A DNA stretch of 64,000 nucleotides from Sphingobacterium rhinopitheci (GCF_022627575.1 NZ_JADEYQ010000007.1:62001-126000); one strand, 5' to 3'. Positions 8,150 through 17,346 are shown, numbered from the stretch's first letter. Notes: generated by a model from the letters alone, not told the origin. Made by a program: numbers and translations.

Positions 8150-9178
8150 TTAATTAGAAAGAACTAACTTTTTCAATGTCTGAATCCAGCGTGGGTCATC
8201 ATTTAAGCTTTCCACCATCGCTACCTCTTCTCCACCCATCTCTTTGAACTCATTAGCATATTCCACTTGAATCTCGTCTAATGTCTCAATACAATCCGCT
8301 ACAAAAGCAGGACTAAAGACTAATAGTCTCTTTTTTCCTTCTTTAGCTAGATCATGTAGCGCATCCGACGTATAAGGTTGAATCCAAGGCGTCTTTCCTA
8401 AGCGGGACTGAAAGCATACCGAATACTTGTCCTTAGGCAGATTAAGCTTATTTGCTATAGCCCGAGTCGTGGCATAGCATTGTGAAACATAACAAAAAGG
8501 ATTTGTTTGTATTTTACACGTATCACAACCTGAATCGGGACAACTAAGTTCTCCAGAAGGATCTACTTTACCTAATTGCCTAACCGGTAATCCGTGATAA
8601 CTAAATAATATATGATCAAAACTACTGATATCGTGACGTAGACCATGCTCCGCAAATGTAGCGACCATATCTTCATCTTCGCAGTAATTACTAACAAAAG
8701 AAACCGAAGGTATATATTGCCATTGACGCATTATTTCCATTACTTTATCAATAACAGAACCAGTCGTAGCCGAAGCATATTGTGGAAATAAAGGAATCAC
8801 CTTAATAGAATCCAGAAACATACCTTCCATTTTTTTTAATGCCGACTCAATAGAAGGATTTTGATAGCGCATAGCTAATTCAACATGATAGTCTTCCCCC
8901 AATTGCTCCTGAAGCATCTTCTGTTGCAAAATAGAATAATGCATTAATGGCGAACCATTCACCTCATCCCAAATCGTAGCATAGGTTGCAGCAGATGCGG
9001 CAGCTCTCTTAGGTACTATAATTCCTTTTACGAGTAAAGAACGTCCTAAATAAGGAATATCCATCACGCGCGGATCCATCAAAAATTCGGTAAGATAACG
9101 GTGTACATCCTGTGCTACAGGCGCATCTGGAGTCCCCAATTGCACCAACAAAACTCCCTTTTTAGCTTTTGTTTTCAT
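8150..9178 (-). CDS. hemH: Ferrochelatase
   Basis: Inserts Fe2+ into protoporphyrin IX (or coproporphyrin III), the last metal step of haem synthesis. The 342-aa protein starts KKGVLLVQLGTPDAP, has the catalytic-histidine block FSYHGLPVRQ, and a cysteine-rich insert CPDSGCDTCK ... NPFCYVSQC of the kind that can hold a [2Fe-2S] cluster in some ferrochelatases. The C-terminal motif SPAFVADCIETLDE is typical. The ATG at 9178 has a -7 element (TATTTTTG) 5 nt upstream. It is first in a two-gene operon with the metallophosphoesterase. Confidence 0.95.
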   Translation of the reverse strand: MKTKAKKGVLLVQLGTPDAPVAQDVHRYLTEFLMDPRVMDIPYLGRSLLVKGIIVPKRAAASAATYATIWDEVNGSPLMHYSILQQKMLQEQLGEDYHVELAMRYQNPSIESALKKMEGMFLDSIKVIPLFPQYASATTGSVIDKVMEIMRQWQYIPSVSFVSNYCEDEDMVATFAEHGLRHDISSFDHILFSYHGLPVRQLGKVDPSGELSCPDSGCDTCKIQTNPFCYVSQCYATTRAIANKLNLPKDKYSVCFQSRLGKTPWIQPYTSDALHDLAKEGKKRLLVFSPAFVADCIETLDEIQVEYANEFKEMGGEEVAMVESLNDDPRWIQTLKKLVLSN

Positions 9179-9183
9179 TGATA

Positions 9184-9191
9184 CAAAAATA
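9184..9191 (-). promoter_or_regulatory. -7 promoter element at hemH, 5 nt before ATG
   Basis: On the minus strand TATTTTTG is followed by TATCA and then the hemH ATG. It is an exact match to TAnnTTTG and predicts a leaderless transcript. Confidence 0.55.
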
Positions 9192-9247
9192 TATAAAATT
9201 TATAGTACTCTATCTTAAGATATAGAAAATGAAAATAACATGACTTG

Positions 9248-10096
9248 TTAAAGCTGCTCTAAGGCGTGTTTTACATCTTTCATCAACCACATAGGCGTAG
9301 ATGTTGCTCCACAGATACCAATACTTTCGCCTACGTTAAAAATCAACGAATCTAGTTCATTAATTTCCGAGATAAAATAAGAATTAGGATTAGCTGCTTT
9401 ACAGACATCATACAAGACTTTGCCATTAGATGATTTCTTTCCAGAGACAAAGACAATTTTGTCGTATTGACGGGCAAAGTCACCCAAATCATCATAACGA
9501 TTAGAAACTTGACGGCAAATTGTATCATTTGCTTTTACATCATATCCACGTTTCAATAATTCCTCTTTGATAGCATAGAACTTATCTACACTCTTTGTCG
9601 TCTGGCTATACAATGTAAATGAAGGGGGCAATTCCACATTGTCAAGTTCTGCAATATCTTGAAATACCAAGGCTTCATCATTTGTTTGCCCTGAGAGACC
9701 GATTACTTCGGCATGCCCATGTTTACCAAAAATCAATATCTTCTCATCACTATCATGCGATGTCTTGATACGATTCTGTAATTTGAGTACTACAGGACAA
9801 GAGGCATCAATCAGAGTTATATTATTCTCTAGTGCTATACGATATGTTTCGGGAGCTTCACCGTGTGCACGGATCAATACTTTTTCATTGCTCAAAGTAG
9901 GCAATACCTCATGCCCAATAATACGAAGACCTTTGGCCTTAAGGCGAGCGACTTCTTCATCATTATGAACGATATCTCCCAAACAATAAAGATATCCTTC
10001 ATCTTCCAATATTTCTTCTGCCATATCGATGGCGTATACTACACCAAAGCAGAACCCAGAATCCTTATCTATTGTAACTTGCAGACCTTTTGACAT
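9248..10096 (-). CDS. ispH: 4-hydroxy-3-methylbut-2-enyl diphosphate reductase
   Basis: Last enzyme of the MEP isoprenoid pathway; a [4Fe-4S] protein that makes IPP and DMAPP from HMBPP. The 282-aa protein has the three cluster cysteines in GFCFGV (about C16), DASCPVV (about C100) and TICRQVSNR (about C194). It also has the substrate histidines in IVHND and RAHGE, and the C-terminal SSNGKVLYDVC and GICGATSTP blocks. The second cysteine sits in SCP rather than the more usual TCP. The -7 element TAACTTTG lies 4 nt before the ATG. A 69-bp gap separates it from hemH, which has its own promoter. Confidence 0.95.
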   Translation of the reverse strand: MSKGLQVTIDKDSGFCFGVVYAIDMAEEILEDEGYLYCLGDIVHNDEEVARLKAKGLRIIGHEVLPTLSNEKVLIRAHGEAPETYRIALENNITLIDASCPVVLKLQNRIKTSHDSDEKILIFGKHGHAEVIGLSGQTNDEALVFQDIAELDNVELPPSFTLYSQTTKSVDKFYAIKEELLKRGYDVKANDTICRQVSNRYDDLGDFARQYDKIVFVSGKKSSNGKVLYDVCKAANPNSYFISEINELDSLIFNVGESIGICGATSTPMWLMKDVKHALEQL

Positions 10097-10100
10097 AGCA

Positions 10101-10108
10101 CAAAGTTA
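10101..10108 (-). promoter_or_regulatory. -7 promoter element at ispH, 4 nt before ATG
   Basis: Minus-strand TAACTTTG followed by TGCT and the ispH ATG; an exact TAnnTTTG match with almost no room for a leader. Confidence 0.55.
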
Positions 10109-10190
10109 ATAATAAGAATCGTTACCATGAAATAAGTATAGCTAGTAAATGAGTGGCGTAATTTTTCTTTAAAGTTTTTACTTTTTACCG

Positions 10191-10198
10191 TACCTTTG
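10191..10198 (+). promoter_or_regulatory. -7 promoter element for ndk
   Basis: TACCTTTG is an exact -7 consensus match 24 nt before the ndk ATG. The leader ends in an A/T-rich stretch without a Shine-Dalgarno sequence. Confidence 0.65.
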
Positions 10199-10222
10199 CA
10201 AAAAATTACTATTTAAAAAGTT

Positions 10223-10642
10223 ATGGCAACTAACAGAACATTTACGATGATTAAACCAGATGCAGTAGCAAATGGTCACATCGGTGCTATTTTAAACGAC
10301 ATTATCGCTGGTGGTTTCAAAATTGTAGCAATGAAATATATCCAACTTTCACAAGAAGATGCGGGTAACTTCTATGCAGTACACAAAGAAAGACCTTTCT
10401 ACGGTGATTTAGTAGAATTCATGACTTCAGGCCCAATCGTTGCAGCGATCTTAGAAAAAGATAACGCTGTTGAAGATTTCCGTACTTTAATCGGTGCTAC
10501 TAACCCAGCAGATGCTGCTGAAGGTACAATCCGTAACAAATACGCTAAATCTATCGATGCTAACGCTGTTCACGGTTCTGATTCTGACGAAAATGCAGCT
10601 ATCGAAGGTAACTTCTTCTTCTCTTCATTCGAGAGATTTTAA
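10223..10642 (+). CDS. ndk: Nucleoside-diphosphate kinase
   Basis: Transfers the gamma-phosphate between nucleoside triphosphates and diphosphates through a phosphohistidine. The 139-aa protein starts [11 protein letters not shown] and has the active-site segment [11 protein letters not shown] (catalytic His about 117), so it is complete. Codons look strongly biased, as expected for a highly expressed gene. It is transcribed alone from its own -7 element and ends in a bidirectional terminator shared with the convergent fabD. Confidence 0.97.
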   Translation: MATNRTFTMIKPDAVANGHIGAILNDIIAGGFKIVAMKYIQLSQEDAGNFYAVHKERPFYGDLVEFMTSGPIVAAILEKDNAVEDFRTLIGATNPADAAEGTIRNKYAKSIDANAVHGSDSDENAAIEGNFFFSSFERF

Positions 10643-10660
10643 GGAAAACCAATCGTATAT

Positions 10661-10694
10661 AAAAAAGGGGTGAAAATTATTTCACCCCTTTTTT
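10661..10694. terminator. Bidirectional terminator, ndk / fabD
   Basis: Perfect 15-bp stem AAAAAAGGGGTGAAA / TTTCACCCCTTTTTT with loop ATTA, placed between two convergent stop codons. Confidence 0.9.
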
Positions 10695-10697
10695 GTA

Positions 10698-11588
10698 TTA
10701 TTCAGCAATCTTAGCAGAAGAAGTCTGCGCTTGACGATCTACTTTTTTGACCAATCCCTGTAATACATTACCAGGGCCTACTTCTACAAAAGCTTCGGCA
10801 CCATCTGCCAACATATTTTGTACCGTTTGTGTCCATCGTACAGCTCCTGTCAATTGTGCTATCAAATTTGCTTTAATCTCTTCAGGAGTCGTATATGCTT
10901 TAGCATCTACATTTTGATATATCGGGCACAATGGCGCTTGAATAGCTGTAGCTTCTATCGCCGCTTGCAGCTCAACCTTCGCAGGTTCCATCAATGGGGA
11001 GTGGAAAGCACCACCAACATTCAGCTTAAGTGCGCGTTTAGCTCCTGCTTCAGTTAATAAAGCACAAGCTTTATCTATACCTTCCATCGATCCAGAGATT
11101 ACCAATTGACCAGGGCAGTTGTAATTTGCGGCAACCACGACCTCATCAATATCAGCACAAATACGCTCGACAGTCTGATCATCTAACCCTAATATAGCGG
11201 CCATCGTTGAGGGCTGCAATTCACATGCTTTTTGCATTGCATTAGCACGTTGTGCCACTAACTTAAGACCATCTTCAAAAGACAAGGCTCCAGCTGCTAC
11301 TAAAGCAGAGAACTCACCCAATGAATGTCCTGCTACCATACTTGGCTGAAAAGAATCACCTAGAGCTTTAGCTAATATAACAGAATGTAAGAAGATCGCA
11401 GGTTGCGTCACATTCGTTTGTTTCAAATCCTCGTCCGTACCGTTGAACATAATATCAGTGATTCGAAACCCTAAGATATCATTTGCTTTTTCAAATAAAG
11501 CTTTAGATTCGTCATTTAGATTATATAGATCTTGGCCCATTCCTACGAATTGAGCACCTTGACCTGGAAAAATATAAGCTGTTTTCAT
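10698..11588 (-). CDS. fabD: Malonyl-CoA:ACP transacylase
   Basis: Loads malonyl groups onto acyl carrier protein for fatty-acid synthesis. Starting at the ATG at 11588 it is 296 aa and begins MKTAYIFPGQGAQ, the normal family start. The open frame extends further upstream to a TTG, but that TTG lies inside the -7 promoter element, so I reject it. The catalytic serine is in GHSLGEFSAL (about S89) and the histidine in GGAFHSPLM (about H196). It is separate from the M16 peptidase gene behind it, with its own promoter about 36 nt before the ATG. Confidence 0.95.
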   Translation of the reverse strand: MKTAYIFPGQGAQFVGMGQDLYNLNDESKALFEKANDILGFRITDIMFNGTDEDLKQTNVTQPAIFLHSVILAKALGDSFQPSMVAGHSLGEFSALVAAGALSFEDGLKLVAQRANAMQKACELQPSTMAAILGLDDQTVERICADIDEVVVAANYNCPGQLVISGSMEGIDKACALLTEAGAKRALKLNVGGAFHSPLMEPAKVELQAAIEATAIQAPLCPIYQNVDAKAYTTPEEIKANLIAQLTGAVRWTQTVQNMLADGAEAFVEVGPGNVLQGLVKKVDRQAQTSSAKIAE

Positions 11589-11624
11589 ATAAAATAACTT
11601 GTGTTCGTCGGTTAAAATTCTACG

Positions 11625-11632
11625 CAAATATA
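11625..11632 (-). promoter_or_regulatory. -7 promoter element for fabD
   Basis: Minus-strand TATATTTG, an exact consensus match 36 nt before the fabD ATG. It overlaps the upstream TTG and so argues for the downstream ATG start. Confidence 0.55.
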
Positions 11633-11651
11633 CTAAATCATGTTATTTTCA

Positions 11652-12884
11652 CTAATCCTCAGGGACGAATGCCAATGATAAAAGATTCTTAGGGTCTAAA
11701 AAACGATTAGATAAGTCTGACAGCTCTTTTACCTGAATGGTATCAATCTTGTTGAAAACATCTTGCAAAGACATTATTCTACCATAATCGATAATATTTT
11801 TTGCCTCCGCGATGATCATACTCATACGATTTTCTTCGGCTAAGGCAATTTGTCCTTTAAATTTTTCTTTCGCTTTTCTCAATTGTGTTTCCGAGAAAGG
11901 TGTTTCTTTGAGCTTATTCAACTCTTTATGAACGAGCGAAATCGCCTTTTTGAGCTTTTCCTCATCCGTACCAAGGTAAATACTAAAGCTACCTGTGTCA
12001 CTATACAATGTCAAATTAGATTCTATCGTATAGGCAATACCGTATTTCTCCCGAATACCGAGATTCAAGATGGAGCTCATCCCAATACCGCCCAACATAT
12101 TATTCAAAAGAAGCATAGCTGTCTTTTGGTCATCATAGATTCCAAACGTTTGCGCCCCAATCATATAGTGGGCTTGGTTGATTGGTTTTTCAACCACCGT
12201 ATCAAAACCACCATTCCAGGCTACATTTTGTGGGACTTTGGCGGTATTATTGGCGGGGATACCGGCAAATATTTTATCAGCCAATCGTTTTACTTGTGCT
12301 TCGGTATAGTCACCTGCTATAGCTACAATGATTTCATTTGTATTATAATTTTGAAGCATAAATTTATTTATTGCTTCTCGATTCATCTTATTTAAATCAT
12401 CCTCCAGCCCCAATATATTGTGCCCTAATCCAGAATCTTTAAAAAGAAGGTCTTCAAAATCATCCATTATAGATTCTTCGGGACTATCCAAATAAGAAGC
12501 TATTTCATCTAAGATGACACTTTTCTCTTTCTCCATTTCATTCTCCGGAAAAGTAGAATGAAATAAAACATCTTCAAAAAGATCTAAAGCACGCTCTAAG
12601 TGCGGCTTTAAAAATGAAGCATGAATGCATGTATATTCCTTGGTCGTATAGGCATTCAAATCACCACCAACCTCTTCTAGACGGTTTAATATTTGATTCG
12701 TCGAACGACGTGTTGTTCTTTTAAAAAGTAAATGTTCGATAAAATGAGCAACACCAAAATTGCCCGGATCTTCATATCGAGAACCTGCATTTACAATCAT
12801 ACAAGAATGTGTTATGGTCGAATTTTGATAATGCAATAATATGCGGATACCATTATCCAATTGAATAAGACTATATTCCTTCAT
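11652..12884 (-). CDS. M16 family zinc peptidase (insulinase/processing-peptidase type)
   Basis: A 410-aa single-unit M16 peptidase with the inverted zinc motif HFIEH (about residues 47-51) and a downstream SVILDEIASY helix that should supply the glutamate ligand. The C-terminal half is the usual second M16 domain (GGIGMSSILNLGIREKYGIAY). No signal peptide is visible, so it is probably cytoplasmic, like PqqL/YmxG-type enzymes. I chose the ATG at 12884; a TTG lies directly before it. A -7 element (TAATTTTG) lies 23 nt upstream. Confidence 0.9.
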   Translation of the reverse strand: MKEYSLIQLDNGIRILLHYQNSTITHSCMIVNAGSRYEDPGNFGVAHFIEHLLFKRTTRRSTNQILNRLEEVGGDLNAYTTKEYTCIHASFLKPHLERALDLFEDVLFHSTFPENEMEKEKSVILDEIASYLDSPEESIMDDFEDLLFKDSGLGHNILGLEDDLNKMNREAINKFMLQNYNTNEIIVAIAGDYTEAQVKRLADKIFAGIPANNTAKVPQNVAWNGGFDTVVEKPINQAHYMIGAQTFGIYDDQKTAMLLLNNMLGGIGMSSILNLGIREKYGIAYTIESNLTLYSDTGSFSIYLGTDEEKLKKAISLVHKELNKLKETPFSETQLRKAKEKFKGQIALAEENRMSMIIAEAKNIIDYGRIMSLQDVFNKIDTIQVKELSDLSNRFLDPKNLLSLAFVPED

Positions 12885-12907
12885 CAATAGATTTAATTTA
12901 ATGTCAG

Positions 12908-12915
12908 CAAAATTA
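12908..12915 (-). promoter_or_regulatory. -7 promoter element for the M16 peptidase gene
   Basis: Minus-strand TAATTTTG, exact TAnnTTTG, 23 nt before the ATG at 12884. Confidence 0.5.
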
Positions 12916-12920
12916 CATAA

Positions 12921-12956
12921 TTAAAACAACAACGGCCACAATCTCTTGCAGCCGTT
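12921..12956 (-). terminator. Weak candidate terminator after the 941-aa outer-membrane gene
   Basis: A 6-bp GC-rich stem (AACGGC 12931-12936 / GCCGTT 12951-12956) with a 14-nt loop and a minus-strand tail GTTGTTTTAA. It is the only hairpin between the outer-membrane gene's stop and the M16 gene. Confidence 0.35.
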
Positions 12957-12975
12957 ATGTCTATTATAAATCATA

Positions 12976-15801
12976 TTACATACGTGGAGGACGCATACCT
13001 CCAGGAAATTGACCTTGCTCCTGCATCGGATTTATGCCAGAGAATTTTTGTAGTTTGAAGGTAAATGTCAACATAAAATATCGCGCCAATCTATTTGTCT
13101 GAGTATCTGTCAACACCTCACCTACAGTACGATTGATATTGGTCTGTTGATTTAATAAATCAAACGCTTGCAAACGCAGTGCTCCACGTTGACCTTTCAA
13201 CAGTTTTTGCTCAATATATGTATTGATGATAAATGGATTTACATTGGTTCTAAAACCAGAGTTAAACTCTTTAGATAGATCTACTCCAAAAATTGTAGAC
13301 TTCGTCAGATTAACAGAAGCAATCAAAGTAGGGGTAATTTTCTGTGAATTAGGTGCTTCAAAATCAGGCAATGTAGAACTTGTAATATTGTAATTGTATC
13401 TCAATCCAGGATTTATCTCTAAAAACTCAGATGGATTGTAACGGAAGAAAAGCATTTGGAAGATCGTTGTGTTATTGTTTACACCTTTATCAAAACCTAA
13501 TGCATTAGGATTATTGGCCAATTGAGCGTTTTCATCCGATGTCAAATACGAAATCGTACGTGCGTAGTTTACACCACCCCCATACATAATATTATATGTC
13601 TTCTCTTTTAATGATCTCGACAAATGATAGAATGAAGTAATACTAACAGCAGGTTCAGCAGAGTTGATGTAGCCTACATCTTGAATAATTCCCACGCCCG
13701 AATTAAGGTAACGTTTATTCAAGGATACAATTTTATTTTGAGTGATATCAGATTTTACCGTAGCAAAGAAAGATTTTCCCTTTTGGAAGTCACCTGTCCT
13801 GAATCTTACCGCCATCGAGTGTCTAAACTCAGGATTAAGATTAGGGTTACCTATTGTCGTATTCGTTCTGTTTGTACTTACCTCGAAGGGCAATATTTGT
13901 GACACTCCAGGCTCAGAAGAGCGTCCTGAATAGTTAAATGAAACATTCGATTGACGAGAGAATTTATATTCAAAACGCGCAATAGGAATAATATTAAAAT
14001 TAGTGCGATCGATAACAGCAGATTCTGTTGCAGAATACGCATTACCTTTTAAAATTGAGGGTTGAACAGCAGCACCAAAAGAGTACTTCAATTTATCATT
14101 TTCGAAGATAAAACTAGCACCTACTCTATGCGTAGTAAAACCATAATCATAATCATACGAATAATTCAACTGTGGATCGTTAAGACTATTTCCTTGCTTA
14201 TCCAAGCCTATTTGCTTGTCATAGTTATCATAGTCATTTGTGTTATAATCATACGCAATTTCCAATTTACTCTTGTCCGACAGTGGCTCTAAATAAGATA
14301 CCGACGCACCAGCATTCCAGCTTTTATTTTGTGCGTCACGAATTGTTCTTTCATAAATCTCGGTTACAGAAGTATTTTGATTAGCACCGTCATAAATTGC
14401 ACGGTCTAATATTTGATCAACATCATTTTTTGTATTTGCGTTATCGTAGTTGAAATTGAAGAAAATATTTCGCCCTTTATCATTCAACCTACGGTTATAC
14501 AATCCAGACACATTGTATCGTGGGGTAGTAGCCTCACCCAATGTCGTCTGCAACTGAGAGTTGTCTTTAATTCCACCACTATAATAGATAGAGTTAGAAA
14601 GATTATTAGTACTGTTGTCACTGTATCCTAGTTGTGGTGTAATCTTTATATAATCTTTTTCAGTTATATTCCACTCTAAATTTGCCTCAAAGCGGTGATT
14701 TCCAAGAATACCATTATTATTTGTCTCTGCATCTTGTGTTAGATTCTGTCCAATATATTCAGTAAAAGATTTAGACAAAGTATTGTTATCATCTCTACCA
14801 TAAGAATAAGAACCATATACTTTCAACTTATCAGAGAAATCATGGCGAAGATTTACACCTATAGATCCAGTATTAGTGATCCCTTGGGAGCCGCCAAAAG
14901 CACCACCACCAGGGCGACCACCACCACCTTGACGACCTCTAGCTCCACCACCCATTGAATTAAAGTCAAATAATGGGGCATTCATGTTATTCAAGTTCCC
15001 CAAAATAGAAACCTGTGATTTCGCTTTAAAACCCATCAACATACCTGTTGCCTGGTAGCGTTCTTCTGTACCACCACCGACACGCAAAGTGGTCGCATAA
15101 CCGTTATTATACTTAGGGTCAATTTGGATATTAAGCACTTTGGTAGACTCACCAGATTTGTTGCCTGTAAGATTAGCCATATCGCCAAAATCGTCTACAA
15201 TTTGGATCTTTTGTATAATCTCAGCAGGTAGATTTTGTGTAGCTGTCTTCACATCACCCCCAAAGAAATCTTTCCCATTAATACGGACCCGTGTGACCTG
15301 CTCACCTTGAGCCGTCACGGCACCATCCTTATCTACTTCTACCCCTTGCAGTTTCTTTAGCGCGTCTTCAGCCACTGCTCCCTGACGCAATTTCAGGTTG
15401 TCCATTGCATACTCTACGGTATCACCTTTTACTTGGATAGAAACAACACCGTTTACCACTACCTCTTCTAACATATTAGGAATTCCTTTCAATAGAATCG
15501 TAGGGATCACGAAGTTATTCTCACCTGTAGGATAGGTATACTCCTGCTCAAAAGGCTCAAATCCTAAACTATTAATCTTTATCTTAAAAAGATTACCTTT
15601 TACATTATCAAATCTAAATAGCCCGCCTACAGATGAGCTTGTACCTACAGTATCTCCATTGGAAATCAATTTAACGGATGCACCAGATGCGATTCTAAAA
15701 GAGGAATCACGCAACATCCCTTGAACAGCCCTCTGTGCATAACTACTATTACTCACTACAAGTAATAAAATAACAATTACCCAGTTTTTAAAATTATTCA
15801 T
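12976..15801 (-). CDS. Large outer-membrane beta-barrel protein (OMP_b-brl_3 type, TonB-receptor-like)
   Basis: A 941-aa secreted protein: signal peptide (about 1-22, ending SYAQ), a carboxypeptidase-like regulatory domain (about 25-105), a plug-like region (about 110-230) and a long beta-barrel with many alternating aromatic strands. The family is common in Bacteroidota and related to TonB-dependent receptors, but no substrate can be named. A glycine/arginine-rich stretch (about 283-305, mostly GGG and RGR) interrupts the barrel, and the C-terminus is unusually rich in Gly, Pro, Met and Arg. It lies 21 bp downstream of the CBM9-like gene and probably shares its promoter. Confidence 0.8.
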   Translation of the reverse strand: MNNFKNWVIVILLLVVSNSSYAQRAVQGMLRDSSFRIASGASVKLISNGDTVGTSSSVGGLFRFDNVKGNLFKIKINSLGFEPFEQEYTYPTGENNFVIPTILLKGIPNMLEEVVVNGVVSIQVKGDTVEYAMDNLKLRQGAVAEDALKKLQGVEVDKDGAVTAQGEQVTRVRINGKDFFGGDVKTATQNLPAEIIQKIQIVDDFGDMANLTGNKSGESTKVLNIQIDPKYNNGYATTLRVGGGTEERYQATGMLMGFKAKSQVSILGNLNNMNAPLFDFNSMGGGARGRQGGGGRPGGGAFGGSQGITNTGSIGVNLRHDFSDKLKVYGSYSYGRDDNNTLSKSFTEYIGQNLTQDAETNNNGILGNHRFEANLEWNITEKDYIKITPQLGYSDNSTNNLSNSIYYSGGIKDNSQLQTTLGEATTPRYNVSGLYNRRLNDKGRNIFFNFNYDNANTKNDVDQILDRAIYDGANQNTSVTEIYERTIRDAQNKSWNAGASVSYLEPLSDKSKLEIAYDYNTNDYDNYDKQIGLDKQGNSLNDPQLNYSYDYDYGFTTHRVGASFIFENDKLKYSFGAAVQPSILKGNAYSATESAVIDRTNFNIIPIARFEYKFSRQSNVSFNYSGRSSEPGVSQILPFEVSTNRTNTTIGNPNLNPEFRHSMAVRFRTGDFQKGKSFFATVKSDITQNKIVSLNKRYLNSGVGIIQDVGYINSAEPAVSITSFYHLSRSLKEKTYNIMYGGGVNYARTISYLTSDENAQLANNPNALGFDKGVNNNTTIFQMLFFRYNPSEFLEINPGLRYNYNITSSTLPDFEAPNSQKITPTLIASVNLTKSTIFGVDLSKEFNSGFRTNVNPFIINTYIEQKLLKGQRGALRLQAFDLLNQQTNINRTVGEVLTDTQTNRLARYFMLTFTFKLQKFSGINPMQEQGQFPGGMRPPRM

Positions 15802-15822
15802 ATATCTATTTCAAATTCATTT

Positions 15823-16551
15823 TTATTTTATAATTCCCGAGAACCAAACGTCCGTATTCTCCGTGTAGGGATTTTTTAGCGTCGGCTTAGAGATACCTCT
15901 AGTATGGTATCCACTTGAGCGCATGCCGGCAGACATCTTTTGACGACTAAAATACAGTGTATTAACCGCTAACTGTGCAACAATCGTACTAGTTTTAAAC
16001 TTGATCAAGTGCAACGGTATTTCGCATTCATACACTAGGCTTCCAGATTCATCTATCTTACACAAAGCCTTAATACCGTATTGATTATTGCGAGCCAATA
16101 AACCGTCCCTTACCTTATCAAATCCTGCTACATAATACCCTTTGGTACTTTGTAACAACTCCTCTTGTACTATAGTCCGCCCTTCCTCAGGGTCATCAGC
16201 AATACTATTTTCTAATTTTTCTAAATTAAATTTTGGATAGATTATTCGGGCACCATCCATTTTCTTGTCTGAATAACTGATATTGAAAAGTATTCCATTA
16301 CGAATTGCCTCATCCATCAATTTTTTATCCTTTATAATTACCGCAGCATATATTTTTGTCTTATCAGATGCAACAGCATAGCTCCACACATCACTCTTTA
16401 GATTATAAAGCTTATTCTCCCAGTCGTCTATATTAGCATCAATTATAATGCCCGATATATGCTGTATATCATATAGGTCCTTTTTTTTCTTTTGTGCAAA
16501 AAGAAAAAATGGAATTACAAAAAGTACAAATAATAAATACTGTTTACACAT
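15823..16551 (-). CDS. Secreted CBM9/DOMON-like protein of unknown function
   Basis: From the ATG at 16551 this is a 242-aa protein with a clear signal peptide (MCKQYLLFVLFVIPFFLFAQ). An upstream TTG start would destroy that signal. After a Lys-rich segment comes ISGIIIDANIDDWENKL, the kind of opening seen in carbohydrate-binding-module-9-like or DOMON domains (IDG..DDW). Further segments are VASDKTKIYAAVIIKDKK and the C-terminal KFKTSTIVAQL strand. I cannot assign a function. It is the first gene of a pair with the outer-membrane barrel gene, which suggests an envelope role. The first codons contain one copy of a 13-bp inverted repeat whose other copy lies upstream of rnhB. Confidence 0.6.
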   Translation of the reverse strand: MCKQYLLFVLFVIPFFLFAQKKKKDLYDIQHISGIIIDANIDDWENKLYNLKSDVWSYAVASDKTKIYAAVIIKDKKLMDEAIRNGILFNISYSDKKMDGARIIYPKFNLEKLENSIADDPEEGRTIVQEELLQSTKGYYVAGFDKVRDGLLARNNQYGIKALCKIDESGSLVYECEIPLHLIKFKTSTIVAQLAVNTLYFSRQKMSAGMRSSGYHTRGISKPTLKNPYTENTDVWFSGIIK

Positions 16552-16656
16552 GATGAGAATATTTCTACCTTTATATATTGGATTGGTTAAAAAAGTCAAA
16601 CCGTATAATATTATACAAAAAAAAGAATTCTCTGTGTAAATAAGTGTAAACAGTAT
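16537..16656. repeat. 13-bp inverted repeat flanking a divergent promoter region
   Basis: ATACTGTTTACAC (16537-16549) recurs as its exact reverse complement GTGTAAACAGTAT (16644-16656). One copy overlaps the first codons of the minus-strand CBM9-like gene and the other lies 33 bp before the rnhB ATG. The right copy also forms a direct repeat GTGTAAA-TAA-GTGTAAA with a 10-bp period (16634-16650), and lies inside a TCTCTGTG...CACAGAGA inverted repeat. Confidence 0.6.
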
Positions 16657-16688
16657 AAAATCACAGAGAAGTTACATTGAATTTCAAT

Positions 16689-17285
16689 ATGTTATTATCC
16701 CAATTTCACGATATACTTGTAGAAGCAGGATGTGATGAAGCCGGTAGAGGCTGTCTTTCCGGACCAGTATTTGCTGCTGCTGTCATCTTCCCCAAAGACT
16801 ATTACAACCCCATTCTGAATGATTCTAAAAAGCTTTCCGAAAAAAAAAGAATGGCACTGCGCCCGATAATTGAAAAAGAAGCCTTAGCATTTGCTGTGGC
16901 TAGTGTTAGCCCAGCCGAAATAGACAAAATCAATATTCATAATGCATCTTACAAGGCAATGCATCTCGCATTGGACCAATTGGCTCTAAAGGCAGAGCAT
17001 TTAATTATAGATGGTAACAAATTTATCCCTTATCGTGATATTCCGTACGAATGTATTGTCAAAGGAGATGGTAAGTACCTATCCATTGCTGCAGCTTCAA
17101 TACTAGCAAAAACATACCGCGACGAGTATATGGACAACCTAGCTATGGAATATCCCAATTATGACTGGCTGTCCAATAAAGGATATCCGACGGTCAAGCA
17201 CCGCACTGCAGTACTGAAATATGGGTTGACCCCACATCATAGAAAAACATTCCGAGTTACAGATCCTCAATTAAAATTATTTTAA
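16689..17285 (+). CDS. rnhB: Ribonuclease HII
   Basis: Removes RNA primers and single ribonucleotides from DNA. With the ATG at 16689 the protein is 198 aa and begins MLLSQFHDILVEAGCDEAGRG; a TTG 12 bp upstream is possible but adds only four residues. DEAGRG carries two active-site acids, DSKKLSEKKR is the substrate loop, and KGDGKYLSIAAASILAKTYRD contains the third conserved aspartate. It stands alone and shares a terminator with the convergent YfhO-type gene. I found no perfect -7 element; TACATTG just before the gene is one base short. Confidence 0.95.
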   Translation: MLLSQFHDILVEAGCDEAGRGCLSGPVFAAAVIFPKDYYNPILNDSKKLSEKKRMALRPIIEKEALAFAVASVSPAEIDKINIHNASYKAMHLALDQLALKAEHLIIDGNKFIPYRDIPYECIVKGDGKYLSIAAASILAKTYRDEYMDNLAMEYPNYDWLSNKGYPTVKHRTAVLKYGLTPHHRKTFRVTDPQLKLF

Positions 17286-17286
17286 C

Positions 17287-17324
17287 AATAAAAAGGCTCC
17301 ACTTAGTAGTAGAGCCTTTTTATT
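17287..17324. terminator. Bidirectional terminator, rnhB / YfhO-type gene
   Basis: AATAAAAAGGCTC (17287-17299) pairs with GAGCCTTTTTATT (17312-17324), with a 12-nt loop, between convergent genes. Confidence 0.8.
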
Positions 17325-17346
17325 ATGTTGTGCACATATATTTATA

